A stretch of DNA of 64,000 bases, taken from contig CACUVI010000026.1 in the NCBI GenBank assembly GCA_902725215.1, forward strand, positions 124,001-188,000, in the 5' to 3' direction. Origin of the DNA: Rhodospirillaceae bacterium LM-1. GTDB lineage: Bacteria; Pseudomonadota; Alphaproteobacteria; Rhodospirillales; WMHbin7. The notes below the pieces were generated by a model. The model was given only the letters and a program-made list of their open reading frames with translations. It did no database searches and was not told the DNA's origin. This document shows positions 54,029 to 63,112 of the stretch, one piece after another. How positions within the stretch are numbered: the stretch's first letter is position 1; every line of letters begins with the position of its first letter. Both the position numbers and the translations under genes were made by a program.

Positions 54029-54913
54029 GTGGAGGGTGGTTTGCGACAGGCGATCAATAGCCGGGGTCTTATTTCCTTTCTTGTTTTCGGCGGTTTTCTG
54101 GTCATGACGCTGACCGGGCTGGTGCTGTATGTCGTGCCGCCCGGTCGCGTCGCCAATTGGATCGACTGGGCGCTGCTTGGCCTAAGCAAGGAACAGTGGG
54201 CTGATATCCACATCACCTTCAGCCTGCTGTTCGTCATCGCCGGAATCGTGCATCTGTTCTTCAACTGGAAACCCTTCCTCCATTATCTTGGAACGCGCCT
54301 GTTGGGTCATTTCCAGATGCGCTGGGAAGGCGTCGCCACGCTGGCCATTTTGATCTTGATGGTGGCGGGTACGCTCGCCCCTTGGCCTCCCTTCACGCAA
54401 ATTCTCGCTTTCAACGAAGTGCTGCGCAATAGCTGGTCCACGGGCGCCGATGCCGAACCGCCCTTTGGCCATGCCGAGGAAGTGACGCTGCAATCCCTGG
54501 CTGATAAAATGCGCTTCGACGCGCAAGAGGCGCTTGACGCCTTGCGGGATGCTGGCCTCCATGCAGAAGGCAAATCCAGTTCAGTCCGCCAAATCGCCGA
54601 TGCGAACAAGCGCTCGCCATCGCAAATTTACGCCGTCATCGCAGCCAAGGCCAGAAAGGGCGGACAGGCTGGTGGGCCGACGGACATGACGGCGCAGGAC
54701 ATCGATGCCAAGTTCGCGGGCACCGGCATGGGACGCAAGACGGTGGCGCAGGCCGCAGCCGATGCTGGCGTTTCCGCCAATCTGGCCATAAACCGATTGA
54801 CCGCCGCCGGTTTTCAGGCGCTGCCAGACGAGCGGCTAAAGGACATCGCGGCCCGGCATGAGGGGAAGGAAGCCATGGATTTGTTCAAAATCATGGTTGC
54901 CGCCAAGCCGTAA
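54029..54913 (+). CDS. DUF4405-type membrane protein with tandem C-terminal repeats
   Basis: A protein of about 294 residues. Residues 10-130 contain three transmembrane segments (FLVFGGFLVMTLTGLVLYVV, IHITFSLLFVIAGIVHLFFN, GVATLAILILMVAGTLAPWP), with His residues on helix two that could hold haem, as in cytochrome b561-like DUF4405 proteins. The C-terminal half has two similar helical units, each with a pattern like TVAQAAADAGVSANLAINRL and an end like SPSQIYAVI or AMDLFKIMV. Start is a GTG at 54029 or a TTG at 54041 behind GGAGGG. It sits between topA and rnr, where it is not usual. Confidence 0.65.
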   Translation: MEGGLRQAINSRGLISFLVFGGFLVMTLTGLVLYVVPPGRVANWIDWALLGLSKEQWADIHITFSLLFVIAGIVHLFFNWKPFLHYLGTRLLGHFQMRWEGVATLAILILMVAGTLAPWPPFTQILAFNEVLRNSWSTGADAEPPFGHAEEVTLQSLADKMRFDAQEALDALRDAGLHAEGKSSSVRQIADANKRSPSQIYAVIAAKARKGGQAGGPTDMTAQDIDAKFAGTGMGRKTVAQAAADAGVSANLAINRLTAAGFQALPDERLKDIAARHEGKEAMDLFKIMVAAKP

Positions 54914-54920
54914 AAGACGC

Positions 54921-54944
54921 GGCGGCTTGTGGCTTGCCGCCTTT
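54921..54944 (+). terminator. Probable hairpin terminator before rnr
   Basis: GGCGGC and GCCGCC pair around a 9-base loop and are followed by TTTG. It starts 8 bases after the stop of the DUF4405-type gene and ends 20 bases before rnr, so some read-through into rnr is likely. Confidence 0.4.
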
Positions 54945-54963
54945 GACATTAGTCTGAGGCGAC

Positions 54964-57138
54964 ATGATCCATCGTCCCAAACATCCAGCACCCTTTCCCA
55001 CCAAGCAGCAGTTGCTTGACTTCATCCGCGAGACTCCTGGCGAGGTGGGCAAGCGCGAGATCGCGCGCGCCTTCCACATTGGCCCCGCCGACAAGCAGGC
55101 CCTGAAAGTCTTGATGCGCGAGATGGTGGATGACGGCATGCTGGAACGCGGCAGGAAACGCCGTGTGGCGCGTCCCGGAGCGCTGTCCGACACCGTCATC
55201 GTCGAAGTCACCGGCACCGACACCGACGGCGAACTGATCGCCAAGCCGATCGCCTGGGAGCAAGAGGGCAGGCCCCCCCGCATTCTGCTGGCTCCTGAAC
55301 GGCGCGGCCAGGGCGGGGCCATCGGGGTTGGCGACCGCGTGTTGGCCAAGCTGCGGCGCATCAACGACCATCTTTACGAAGCCAGGCCAATCCGGCGTCT
55401 AGCCGCCGAACCGTCGCGCGTGCTGGGCGTTTTCGAGCCGGGCGTCGGCGGCGATGGCCGCTTGCTGTCGGTCGAGAAGCGCGACCGCGCCGAATATATG
55501 ATCGGGCGCGAAGATGCCGTAGGCTTGCAAAAGGGCGAACTGGTGCTTGCCGAGCTGTTGCCGGGTCGCCATTACGGCATGCGCCTCGTCAAGCCGGTGG
55601 AACGTCTGGGCGACATGAAGCAGCCTCGGGCGGTCAGTTTGATCGCCATCCATGCCAGGGGCATTCCGGCTGTCTTTCCCGAATCCACGTTAAAGCAGGC
55701 CGAGGATTGCAAGGCGACGCCGCTGGGCGAACGCGAGGATCTGCGCCAGATTCCGCTGGTCACCATCGACGGCGAGGACGCCCGCGATTTCGACGATGCG
55801 GTATTCGCCGAACCCGACACTGATCCGAAGAATCCCGGCGGTTGGCGCTTGCTGGTCGCCATCGCCGACGTGGCTTGGTATGTGCGCACGGGCGATGCGC
55901 TGGACAGCGAGGCGCGCAAGCGCGGCAATTCTGTCTATTTTCCCGACCGCGTGGTGCCGATGTTGCCCGAGGCCCTGTCCAACGGCTGGTGTTCGCTAAA
56001 GCCCGATGAGGATCGCGGCACGATGGCGGTGCGCATCACCATCGACGCCGACGGCAATATCTTGCGCCACGCCTTCACGCGCGGCCTGATGCGCTCGGCG
56101 GCGCGTCTGACCTATGAGCAGGTCGAGGCGGCGCATAAGGGAAATCCCGGCGATGCCATCAAGCCCTTGATGGCGCGCTCGATCGAACCCTTGTTCGGAG
56201 CCTTCGCCTGTTTGATGAAGGCCAGGGAGCGGCGCGGCGTCCTAGATCTCAACGTCACCGAGCGCAAAGTGTTGCTGGATAATGAGGGGCGAGTCACGGG
56301 CATCGTTCCCCGCCAGCAATTGGACAGTCATCGCCTGATCGAGGAATTCATGATCGCGGCCAATGTCGCGGTTGCTGAAACGCTGGAAAAAATGCATCTG
56401 CCCTGCATGTACCGGGTGCATGCCGAACCGGCCCAGGACAAGTTGGAGTCCTTGCGCGAATTTCTGTCCTCCATGAGCTTGAATCTGGCCAAGGGTCAGC
56501 ATCTGACGCCCGCCCACTTCAACCAGATTTTGGCCAAGGTGAAGGGCACGCCCAACGAGGAATTGGTCAATCAGGTGGTGCTGCGCAGCCAGGCGCAAGC
56601 CATCTATGCGCCCGAGAATGTCGGACATTTCGGACTTAACCTCAGGCGCTACGCGCATTTCACCTCGCCCATTCGCCGTTATGCCGATCTGCTGGTGCAC
56701 CGCGCCCTCATCAAGGGGCTGAAGGCGGGCGGAGGCGCCTTGCAGCCCGACGAGATGGAAAACTTCGCGGCCACCGCCGAACATATTTCGGGAACCGAGC
56801 GCCGCGCGGCGGCGGCCGAGCGCGACGCCATCGACCGCTATACCGCGCTGTTCCTGTCCGACCGTGTCGGCGCCTTGTTCGAAGGGCGTATCGGCGGCGT
56901 CACGCGTTTCGGTTTGTTTGTCACTCTGGCCGATACCGGGGCGGATGGGTTGGTCATGGCCTCCAGCCTGCCCGGCGACTATTATGTGCATGACGAGCGC
57001 AGCCATTCCCTGATTGGCAGGCGGACTCGAAAAGCCTATCGCCTGGGCGATCCGGTCACCGTGCGTCTGATGGAGGCGGTTCCTGTGACCGGCGGCCTGC
57101 GTTTCGAGATCGTCAAACATTCCGGGCCGAAACGTTGA
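54964..57138 (+). CDS. rnr: Ribonuclease R
   Basis: A 724-residue 3'-5' exoribonuclease of the RNB family that degrades structured RNA. The N-terminus has a helix-turn-helix-like segment (KREIARAFHIGPADKQALK). The catalytic centre is TIDGEDARDFDDAVF with metal-binding aspartates, then the RNB core (NSVYFPDRVVPMLPEALSNG, YAHFTSPIRRYADLLVHRAL). A C-terminal S1 domain (residues ~640-715) closes it. It is downstream of topA, as in many alphaproteobacteria. Confidence 0.95.
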   Translation: MIHRPKHPAPFPTKQQLLDFIRETPGEVGKREIARAFHIGPADKQALKVLMREMVDDGMLERGRKRRVARPGALSDTVIVEVTGTDTDGELIAKPIAWEQEGRPPRILLAPERRGQGGAIGVGDRVLAKLRRINDHLYEARPIRRLAAEPSRVLGVFEPGVGGDGRLLSVEKRDRAEYMIGREDAVGLQKGELVLAELLPGRHYGMRLVKPVERLGDMKQPRAVSLIAIHARGIPAVFPESTLKQAEDCKATPLGEREDLRQIPLVTIDGEDARDFDDAVFAEPDTDPKNPGGWRLLVAIADVAWYVRTGDALDSEARKRGNSVYFPDRVVPMLPEALSNGWCSLKPDEDRGTMAVRITIDADGNILRHAFTRGLMRSAARLTYEQVEAAHKGNPGDAIKPLMARSIEPLFGAFACLMKARERRGVLDLNVTERKVLLDNEGRVTGIVPRQQLDSHRLIEEFMIAANVAVAETLEKMHLPCMYRVHAEPAQDKLESLREFLSSMSLNLAKGQHLTPAHFNQILAKVKGTPNEELVNQVVLRSQAQAIYAPENVGHFGLNLRRYAHFTSPIRRYADLLVHRALIKGLKAGGGALQPDEMENFAATAEHISGTERRAAAAERDAIDRYTALFLSDRVGALFEGRIGGVTRFGLFVTLADTGADGLVMASSLPGDYYVHDERSHSLIGRRTRKAYRLGDPVTVRLMEAVPVTGGLRFEIVKHSGPKR

Positions 57139-57188
57139 CCAAAGGCTTGGCGAAAGCTATTGTCCGCCAATCCACTTAACGGTTTCCC

Positions 57189-57896
57189 ATGCGCTTTTCT
57201 CTTTTCCCTTGCTTGGCTGTCATCCTTCTAAGCGCCTTTTCCGCAACTGCGGCGGCGGTAGCGCCGCCATCCGGCCCAAAATCGGTGCAAAGCTGGTATG
57301 GCCGCGCCGCCAAGGCGGGAGATGCGCTGGGGCAATATCTGCATGCCTATCGGCTGGAACATGGGCTAGGAGTCAAGGCCGACAGCGCCGAGGCCGCCGA
57401 ATGGTATCGTCGGGCGGCGCAGCAGGGCCTGATCGAGGCGCAATTCAAGATCGGCGTGATGCGGGCCAAGGGGCGCGGCGTGTCGCGCGACTATGCGGCC
57501 GCACGGCGTTGGTTTCGCCTTTGCGCCACCGAAGGCCTGATCGAGGCGCAATATAATTTGGGCCTGATGACTGATCAGGGATTAGGTGAGCCCAGAAACG
57601 CCCCCGAAGCGGCGGAATGGTACCGCGCCGCCGCCGAAGCCGGACTACCTGCCGCCCAGCGCCGCCTAGGGCGCTTGTATCAATTGGGCGACGGCGTCCA
57701 TCGCGATTGGGCGCAGGCTTTCTTTTGGTATGAGATGGCGGCGCGCCAGGGCGACCGCGAGGCCAAGGCGGCCAAGGAAGCTCTGGCTGGCGATATGAGC
57801 AAGCGCGATATCGAGGCTGCGAACGAACAGATTGCCAACCGCTTGAAGGAATCGCGAGTCCCCGCTTTCCCTCCCCCGCCGAAAGACTATCAGTAA
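57189..57896 (+). CDS. Sel1-repeat exported protein
   Basis: A 235-residue protein with an N-terminal signal peptide (FSLFPCLAVILLSAFSATAA), then about four Sel1-like repeats. Each shows the A-x-x-W-Y/F-R-x-A-A pattern, for example AAEWYRRAAQQGLIEAQFKI and AAEWYRAAAEAGLPAAQRRL. Sel1 repeats form a helical scaffold for protein-protein contacts, often in periplasmic quality control or signalling. The C-terminus ends SRVPAFPPPPKDYQ. No partner is evident nearby. Confidence 0.8.
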   Translation: MRFSLFPCLAVILLSAFSATAAAVAPPSGPKSVQSWYGRAAKAGDALGQYLHAYRLEHGLGVKADSAEAAEWYRRAAQQGLIEAQFKIGVMRAKGRGVSRDYAAARRWFRLCATEGLIEAQYNLGLMTDQGLGEPRNAPEAAEWYRAAAEAGLPAAQRRLGRLYQLGDGVHRDWAQAFFWYEMAARQGDREAKAAKEALAGDMSKRDIEAANEQIANRLKESRVPAFPPPPKDYQ

Positions 57897-58203
57897 AGCC
57901 GGCTGGTTGATGCCGAAGCTGTTTTGCGGCTCCAACTGAGGTCGCAATTCCATTTGAATTAGTCATGACCGATTGATGCAAACCCCAGATGTTGGTGGGA
58001 TGTCTTGCATCTCTTGAATTCGCATCTCTTTGCGCGCGCGTGCCTTGCCAGCGCTCAGGCGGCATTGAGCTGTGCAGTTTTCCGCATAGCACTACTTCAG
58101 TGCATCGTAGTTAAACGTGAATCCAAGCTCAAAAAAAATTCCTAGCGCGAATTCACGCCTTCAACCGAAGCCGTTTAATGGCTTCGGTTTCCAACGATCT
58201 GCT
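57897..58203. other. 307-bp gap without a recognisable gene
   Basis: No convincing reading frame was found. The stretch holds a short direct repeat GCATCTCTT (58008-58016 and 58022-58030) and an A8 run near 58131. It ends with a 10-bp inverted repeat next to the fixJ-type gene. It lies between two convergent genes, so it may be simply a boundary region. Confidence 0.6.
58163..58189 (-). terminator. Hairpin after the FixJ-type regulator gene
   Basis: AACCGAAGCC and GGCTTCGGTT form a perfect 10-bp stem around a 7-base loop, 14 bases past the stop of the regulator gene. There is no long T run in either direction, so termination is likely but not certain. Confidence 0.55.
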
Positions 58204-58863
58204 TTAGCGCTGCGAAGCGCCGTCGGAAGTGTCACCAGACGCCCGAAGCGCCATGCGCACCAGATCAGACAAGTTGCGCGCTTTCATCTTGTCCATGACG
58301 CGGGCGCGGTGAATCTCAACCGTGCGGGCGCTGATGCCCAGCTTCTGGGCGATCGACTTATTGGAATGACCATCCACCACCAAATCCATCACCTGCGCCT
58401 CGCGCGGCGTCAGCAGCGCTCGTCTTGTCGATATGCCCGCCGCCTCGCGGCGCAGCCGGGGCGCCAATCTGTTTGCTTCCTTGTCGAAGGCTTGGCGGAT
58501 CGAGCCGGTCAGCACTTCTTCCTCGAACGGCTTCTCGATGAAGTCGCAAGCGCCCGCCTTCAAGGCTTGCACCGCCTTGGCAACATCGCCGTGACCGGTA
58601 ATGAAAATGACAGGCAGATCGATATTGCGGCGCATCAGCTCGGCTTGCAGCTCAAGCCCATCCATGCCCGGCATGCGAATGTCGGTCACGAGGCACCCGC
58701 CCTGGCCCGGCACATAGGCGTCCAGAAAATCATGGGCCGATCCATAGGCCTGCACCTTGAATCCGGCCACGCCAAGCAAGAGCACCAGCGAATCGCGCAC
58801 GGCGGCGTCGTCATCGACCAGAAAGACCGGCTCATCGGTTGCGGGTTGGGTTTGCAGGGACAT
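58204..58863 (-). CDS. FixJ-type two-component response regulator
   Basis: A 219-residue response regulator with a receiver domain (residues ~12-125) and a LuxR-type helix-turn-helix (~150-215). The phosphorylation site is Asp61 (LVTDIRMPGMDG), with acidic residues at 17-19 (VDDDA) and Lys111 (FIEKPF). The DNA-binding part is LTPREAQVMDLVVDGHSNKS followed by IAQKLGISARTVEIHRARVM. It is in operon with the kinase upstream, 14 bases apart. By family it could control microaerobic or C4-dicarboxylate-like genes; the true targets are unknown. Confidence 0.9.
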   Translation of the reverse strand: MSLQTQPATDEPVFLVDDDAAVRDSLVLLLGVAGFKVQAYGSAHDFLDAYVPGQGGCLVTDIRMPGMDGLELQAELMRRNIDLPVIFITGHGDVAKAVQALKAGACDFIEKPFEEEVLTGSIRQAFDKEANRLAPRLRREAAGISTRRALLTPREAQVMDLVVDGHSNKSIAQKLGISARTVEIHRARVMDKMKARNLSDLVRMALRASGDTSDGASQR

Positions 58864-58877
58864 GGCTTTTTCCTTTC

Positions 58878-60485
58878 TTAGGCGGATGCGTCTACTGGAA
58901 GCGTAAAGCGGAATATGGTGGCGTCGCCAATCTTGTCATCATGCCAAAGACTGCCGCCATGCGCCTCGACGATGGTGCGGCAAATCATCAGGCCAAGCCC
59001 CATGCCCTCGCTTTTCGACGAGGCGAAGGGTTCGAATAGGCGACCTTCGATTTCGGGATCGATGCCAGGACCATTGTCCCGCACAGCGATTTCCAACATG
59101 CCGTCATCCGCTGACTTGGCCTCGATGGCGATCTCGCGCTCATCCGCGCTTCTGGCGGACGTTGCCTCGATGGCGTTGATCAGCAAATTCAGCAGGACTT
59201 GTTCGATATGGATGCGGTCCACCATCACTTTTGGCGATGGCGCGGCAAGCTGTACGGCGATGCGCACCTGGCTGCGCTTGGCGGTCGAGGCGATCAGGGA
59301 CAAGGCCTCGGCCACCAGATCGGACAGTGGAACCGGCGACAATTCCATTTCGCCTTTTTGCAGGAATTCGCGCAGGCGGCCAATGATCTGGCTGGCCCGC
59401 ATGGCCTGTTTCGAGGCTTTTCCCAAAGCATCCTGGACGTCGTCCAAGCGCGACGACGGCCCTTGCAGCAAACCCTGCGCCGCCTTGATATAATTGACGA
59501 TGGCGGTTAGGGGCTGGTTCAATTCATGCGCCAGTCCCGAAGCCATTTCACCAGCCAGCGAAAGTCTGGTCATTTGCGCCAAGCTCATCTGGTGGTCGTG
59601 CAGATTGCTTTCCGCCAGCACTCGCTCATCGACGACCGCGGCCAGCAGCAAGGCCGTCAGGGTCAGAACCAGCATCAGGATCTGAAAGGATGTCACCGTC
59701 GCGGCTTCATAACCAAGCAAAGTCGTAATCGCCATCATGCATAGCTGCGTGGCGGCAATGCCGATGACGGCGCCCTTCATCCCATGTCGCACCGCCATCC
59801 AGATCAGGGGCAGGAACAATAGATAGAAGAGCTTGAACTCGTTCGTCGTCTTGACGCCGAAGGTAATCCAGGAAATCGCCGCCACGGCCGCCAGAGGCCA
59901 GACCAATTCTTTGAGCAAGCCCCACAAATCCTTGCGGTGCGGCCACAAGACTAAAATGAGCGGCGCCGTGGTGACGATGCCGATGACATCGCCCACCCAG
60001 TAGCGCGGCAAAGCCTCGCCAAGGCGGGACAGGCTTAGCATGTCGAACGCGATCAGGGTGGCGACGTGGAATGTTCCGATGAGCAGCGCCGTTCCCGAAC
60101 CGATGATCGCGAGCAGCAAAACGTCGCGCAGGCTTTGCGCATCCAACCCGATCCTATGGCGGCGAAGCAACAGGGCGCAAGCGGCGTAGGAAAGCGCGAA
60201 AGCCAAAGCGAAGAGCAAAGAGGGCAGCAGATGAAAGGATGCCCCCCTGACCAACAGATCGGCCATCAGGCAGCCTGCCATAACGGCCGGAAAATAGCGC
60301 TTCCCGGCCAACAGCAAGAAGGCAAGCGCCAAGCCCGCAACCGGGTTCCAGGGCGTTATGAGCAGATTTTGCAGCCCATGCACCCAACTGATGCCGTCCA
60401 GAAATACGTGCAGCGCCACATAGGCGACGGTCAGCAATACAACGCCGCTGGCTGTCCTTCCCAATTTGTCCAAATACCGATTCAT
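58878..60485 (-). CDS. MASE1-domain sensor histidine kinase
   Basis: A 535-residue sensor kinase. The first ~285 residues are hydrophobic, with about eight membrane helices and the MASE1-type motif ITPWNPVAGLALAFLLLAG (~43-61). The kinase core follows: His320 in GLAHELNQPLTAIVNYIK, the N box NLLINAIEAT, DNGPGID and a GMGLGLMICRTIVEAHGG G-box. No PAS or haem domain is seen, so it is not FixL itself. The signal is unknown; MASE1 is a membrane sensor. I use the ATG at 60485 (MNRYLDKL); 60512 is also in frame. It pairs with the FixJ-type regulator. Confidence 0.85.
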   Translation of the reverse strand: MNRYLDKLGRTASGVVLLTVAYVALHVFLDGISWVHGLQNLLITPWNPVAGLALAFLLLAGKRYFPAVMAGCLMADLLVRGASFHLLPSLLFALAFALSYAACALLLRRHRIGLDAQSLRDVLLLAIIGSGTALLIGTFHVATLIAFDMLSLSRLGEALPRYWVGDVIGIVTTAPLILVLWPHRKDLWGLLKELVWPLAAVAAISWITFGVKTTNEFKLFYLLFLPLIWMAVRHGMKGAVIGIAATQLCMMAITTLLGYEAATVTSFQILMLVLTLTALLLAAVVDERVLAESNLHDHQMSLAQMTRLSLAGEMASGLAHELNQPLTAIVNYIKAAQGLLQGPSSRLDDVQDALGKASKQAMRASQIIGRLREFLQKGEMELSPVPLSDLVAEALSLIASTAKRSQVRIAVQLAAPSPKVMVDRIHIEQVLLNLLINAIEATSARSADEREIAIEAKSADDGMLEIAVRDNGPGIDPEIEGRLFEPFASSKSEGMGLGLMICRTIVEAHGGSLWHDDKIGDATIFRFTLPVDASA

Positions 60486-60577
60486 GTCCGATTGTCGCGT
60501 CCGGGGGCGCATCTGTCCACGAAAAGCGGGCGGGCATGCGCGCTAGGGAAAACGAGTAGGTACATGCCCCGATCAGG

Positions 60578-62002
60578 TCAACCCAGCGAGAAACCGCCCA
60601 GCTTGGTTTCCAGATATTCCGAGATTCCCTCTTGGCCGCCCTCGCGGCCCAGCCCGCTTTCCTTCATGCCGCCGAAGGGGGCGGCAACGGCGGTGGGATT
60701 GATGTCGTTGATGCCTATGATGCCAAAACGCAGCCCTTCGAACAGCTTCATGGCCCGGTTCAGGCTGGGCGTATAGACATAAGCAGCCAATCCATATTCG
60801 GTGTCGTTGGCCATGGGCAGAATCTCAGCTTCATCGTCATAGGCAATGACGGGGGCGACGGGGCCGAAGGTTTCCTCGCGCCAGATCAGCATGTCGCGCG
60901 CCACCCCCGACAACACGGTCGGCGCATAGAAATGCCCCTTGTCCAATCCGCCGTCTGAAAGCCGGTGCCCGCCGCATTCGACCTTGGCGCCTTTCGAAAC
61001 GGCGTCTTCGACCTGGCGATGCACCTTGTCCAGCGCCAACTGGCTGATCAGCGGTCCCACCGAAACGCTTTCGTCCAGCCCCGATCCCGCTTTCAGTTTG
61101 GCGGTCCTGGCGGCCAGTTCCGCCACGAAGGCGGGAACCAGGGGGCGGTGAACCAGAAAGCGGTTGGGGCTGATGCAGGCCTGGCCGGTATTCAGCCCCT
61201 TGATCAGCACAGCGCCCTTGGCGGCATGCACCGGATCGGCGTCGGGGCATAGAATGAAAGGCGCGTGTCCGCCCAACTCCATCGAGACGCGCTTGACATG
61301 CAAGGCCGCCTTCGAGGCGATCTGCTTGCCGACATAGGTCGAACCCGTAAAGGTGATCTTGCGCACTTGGGGATTGGAAACCATTTCCTCGCCCACCGGC
61401 TCCGGATCGCGGGCCGTGACCAGATTGACCACGCCGGGCGGAAACCCAGCGTCGTGAAAAATCTTGAAAACGGCCATGGCGCACAGCGGCGTCGCCTCGG
61501 CTGGCTTCAGCACGATGGTGCAACCGGCGGCCAGCGCCGGGGCCATCTTGCGGGTCAACATCGACATCGGATAGTTCCAAGGCGTGATCGCCGCCACCAC
61601 GCCCACCGGTTGGCGCAAGGATATGAAGCGCTGGTCGGCCCTGGGCGCTGGAATCACTTGGCCGTAAACCCGCTTGGCTTCCTCGGCGTACCATTGCAGA
61701 AAATCGGCGCCGTAAACCACCTCGTTGCGCGCCGCCTTCAAGGGCTTGCCCTGTTCCTCGCTCATCAGCCGGGCAAGTTCCTCCTTGCGCTGGATCATCA
61801 ATTGCCAAGCGCGGTACAAAAGCTGTGAGCGCAGATAGGCCGAAGACGACGCCCAGGCGGGAAAGGCCTTGGCGGCGGCGTTGATGGCTTGGCGGGTCTC
61901 GATCTCGTTGCCATCGGGTGCTTGGCCCAATATCTCGCCATTGGCCGGATTGTGGCTGGCGAAGGTCTTGCGCGTTTCGATCCAGGCGCCGTCGATATAC
62001 AT
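60578..62002 (-). CDS. gabD: Succinate-semialdehyde dehydrogenase (NAD(P)+)
   Basis: A 474-residue aldehyde dehydrogenase. The general base is Glu242 (VSMELGGHAP) and the nucleophile Cys276 (NTGQACISPNR). It has the cofactor segment ITPWNYPMSM and, near the end, VAAPFGGMKESGLGREGGQE followed by GISEYLETK, which is typical of GabD. It oxidises succinate semialdehyde to succinate, in GABA or related catabolism; other aldehydes are possible. The ATG at 62002 is preferred by family length; the frame is open further, overlapping the MBL gene. It lies 20 bases after that gene. Confidence 0.88.
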   Translation of the reverse strand: MYIDGAWIETRKTFASHNPANGEILGQAPDGNEIETRQAINAAAKAFPAWASSSAYLRSQLLYRAWQLMIQRKEELARLMSEEQGKPLKAARNEVVYGADFLQWYAEEAKRVYGQVIPAPRADQRFISLRQPVGVVAAITPWNYPMSMLTRKMAPALAAGCTIVLKPAEATPLCAMAVFKIFHDAGFPPGVVNLVTARDPEPVGEEMVSNPQVRKITFTGSTYVGKQIASKAALHVKRVSMELGGHAPFILCPDADPVHAAKGAVLIKGLNTGQACISPNRFLVHRPLVPAFVAELAARTAKLKAGSGLDESVSVGPLISQLALDKVHRQVEDAVSKGAKVECGGHRLSDGGLDKGHFYAPTVLSGVARDMLIWREETFGPVAPVIAYDDEAEILPMANDTEYGLAAYVYTPSLNRAMKLFEGLRFGIIGINDINPTAVAAPFGGMKESGLGREGGQEGISEYLETKLGGFSLG

Positions 62003-62022
62003 GCTTGCCGTATCCCCGGAAC

Positions 62023-62697
62023 TTACGAGAAGAAATAGCCGCCCATCTGGACCCACCAGGGCTTGGCGTCGCCCACCGTCCAATCCTCGCCGTGGCCCGC
62101 AAACAGGCGAACCTCGGGATCGAGCAGGGCAAGCAGCCGGTCGATCGACGATTTCAAGACCACGCCATCGCCGCCGGGCAGATCGGTGCGCCCAACGCCC
62201 TGATCAAACAACGTGTCGCCGGTAATCACGAAAGGGCCGAAATCGTAGCAGACGCCGCCCGGCGTATGACCGGGCGTGGTGATCGCCCGCACCCGATGCC
62301 CGCCCAAATCAAGAACGGGATCGATCCCCGAAAGCCAAGACAGGTTCCTAGGCAGGCGCACCGGTTGATCGAGCATCGAAGCCGAGAAAGCGGGCTGGGC
62401 CTCGATCAGCCGCATTTCGTCGGCATGGGCGATGCAGGGCACGTCTTGCAGGTCCTGCAAATCGGCAACCCCGGCCAGATGGTCGAAATGACCGTGGGTC
62501 AGCCAGATGGCCGCCAGCTTACATCCGCCTTCACCCGCGGCCTTGGCGATATCGGGGGCTAGGCCGCCCGGATCGATCACAACCGCGCTGTTGCTGGGCT
62601 TGTGACGGACCACATAGGCATTCTCGAACCAAGGCGGATTGGTCACGATGCGCGAAAGTCTAAGATCGCCGAAATCGAAGTCGCTGCGATAGGTCAT
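62023..62697 (-). CDS. MBL-fold metallohydrolase (glyoxalase II-like)
   Basis: A 224-residue metallo-beta-lactamase-fold hydrolase. The metal-binding motif is LTHGHFDHLAG, with further ligands in TTPGHTPGG, the aspartate in ITGDTLFDQGVGRTDLPGGD and the last His in LFAGHGE. The family covers glyoxalase II-like thioesterases and YcbL-type enzymes; which one cannot be said. The ATG at 62697 is used, with GAGGAAC just upstream. It probably shares a transcript with the dehydrogenase downstream. Confidence 0.83.
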   Translation of the reverse strand: MTYRSDFDFGDLRLSRIVTNPPWFENAYVVRHKPSNSAVVIDPGGLAPDIAKAAGEGGCKLAAIWLTHGHFDHLAGVADLQDLQDVPCIAHADEMRLIEAQPAFSASMLDQPVRLPRNLSWLSGIDPVLDLGGHRVRAITTPGHTPGGVCYDFGPFVITGDTLFDQGVGRTDLPGGDGVVLKSSIDRLLALLDPEVRLFAGHGEDWTVGDAKPWWVQMGGYFFS

Positions 62698-62737
62698 GTC
62701 GTTCCTCGTGAAATGCCGCCCAGCATAGCCCTTGCGC

Positions 62738-62775
62738 AAAAAAACCGAAAGCCCCGGTCCTTGCGGATCGGGGCT
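62738..62775 (-). terminator. Rho-independent terminator of rpsU
   Basis: On the minus strand AGCCCCG and CGGGGCT pair, with an inner CC/GG, and are followed by TTCGGTTTTTTT. It is placed 32 bases after the rpsU stop and is a textbook terminator. Confidence 0.88.
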
Positions 62776-62807
62776 GTCATGCTTTTCCTTGCGGGAAGGA
62801 AGATGGG

Positions 62808-63011
62808 TTAGAAGCCTTCGCGCTCCAGGCGCTTGCGCTCCAGCTTGCGGGCGCGGCGAACGGCTTCGGCCTTTTCGCGGGCCTTGCGTTCAGAGGGCTT
62901 CTCGAAATTGCGACGCAGCTTCATCTCGCGGAAGATCCCCTCGCGCTGCATCTTTTTCTTGAGCGCCTTAAGGGCCTGATCAACATTGTTGTCACGGACG
63001 AGAACCTGCAC
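62808..63011 (-). CDS. rpsU: 30S ribosomal protein S21
   Basis: A 67-residue ribosomal protein, very basic, with the S21 signature [20 protein letters not shown] then [20 protein letters not shown]. It binds the small subunit near the platform and helps start translation. The start is taken as GTG at 63011, which gives the usual (M)QVLV N-terminus and puts AAGGAG nine bases upstream; an upstream TTG (63017) is too close to it. It has its own promoter and terminator. Confidence 0.94.
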   Translation of the reverse strand: MQVLVRDNNVDQALKALKKKMQREGIFREMKLRRNFEKPSERKAREKAEAVRRARKLERKRLEREGF

Positions 63012-63078
63012 GGGCAACCGCTCCTTCCAAAAGCAAAACCGCCCCCAGGCCGCCCCATGCGTCCTGGAAAGGCGGGGT

Positions 63079-63107
63079 TTCTAGCACAGGTAATCGGGCT
63101 TGCCAAG
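63079..63107 (-). promoter_or_regulatory. Promoter for rpsU
   Basis: On the minus strand TTGGCA (63107-63102) and TAGAAA (63084-63079) are spaced by exactly 17 bases. The start would be near 63072, giving a leader of about 60 bases before rpsU. The -35 lies just after the rimI stop. Confidence 0.5.
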
Positions 63108-63112
63108 CTGAC

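Noticed and set aside
58008..58030. Two GCATCTCTT units with a 5-base gap, as a possible repeat array
   Set aside because: Only two copies with a very short spacer; no CRISPR-like regularity.
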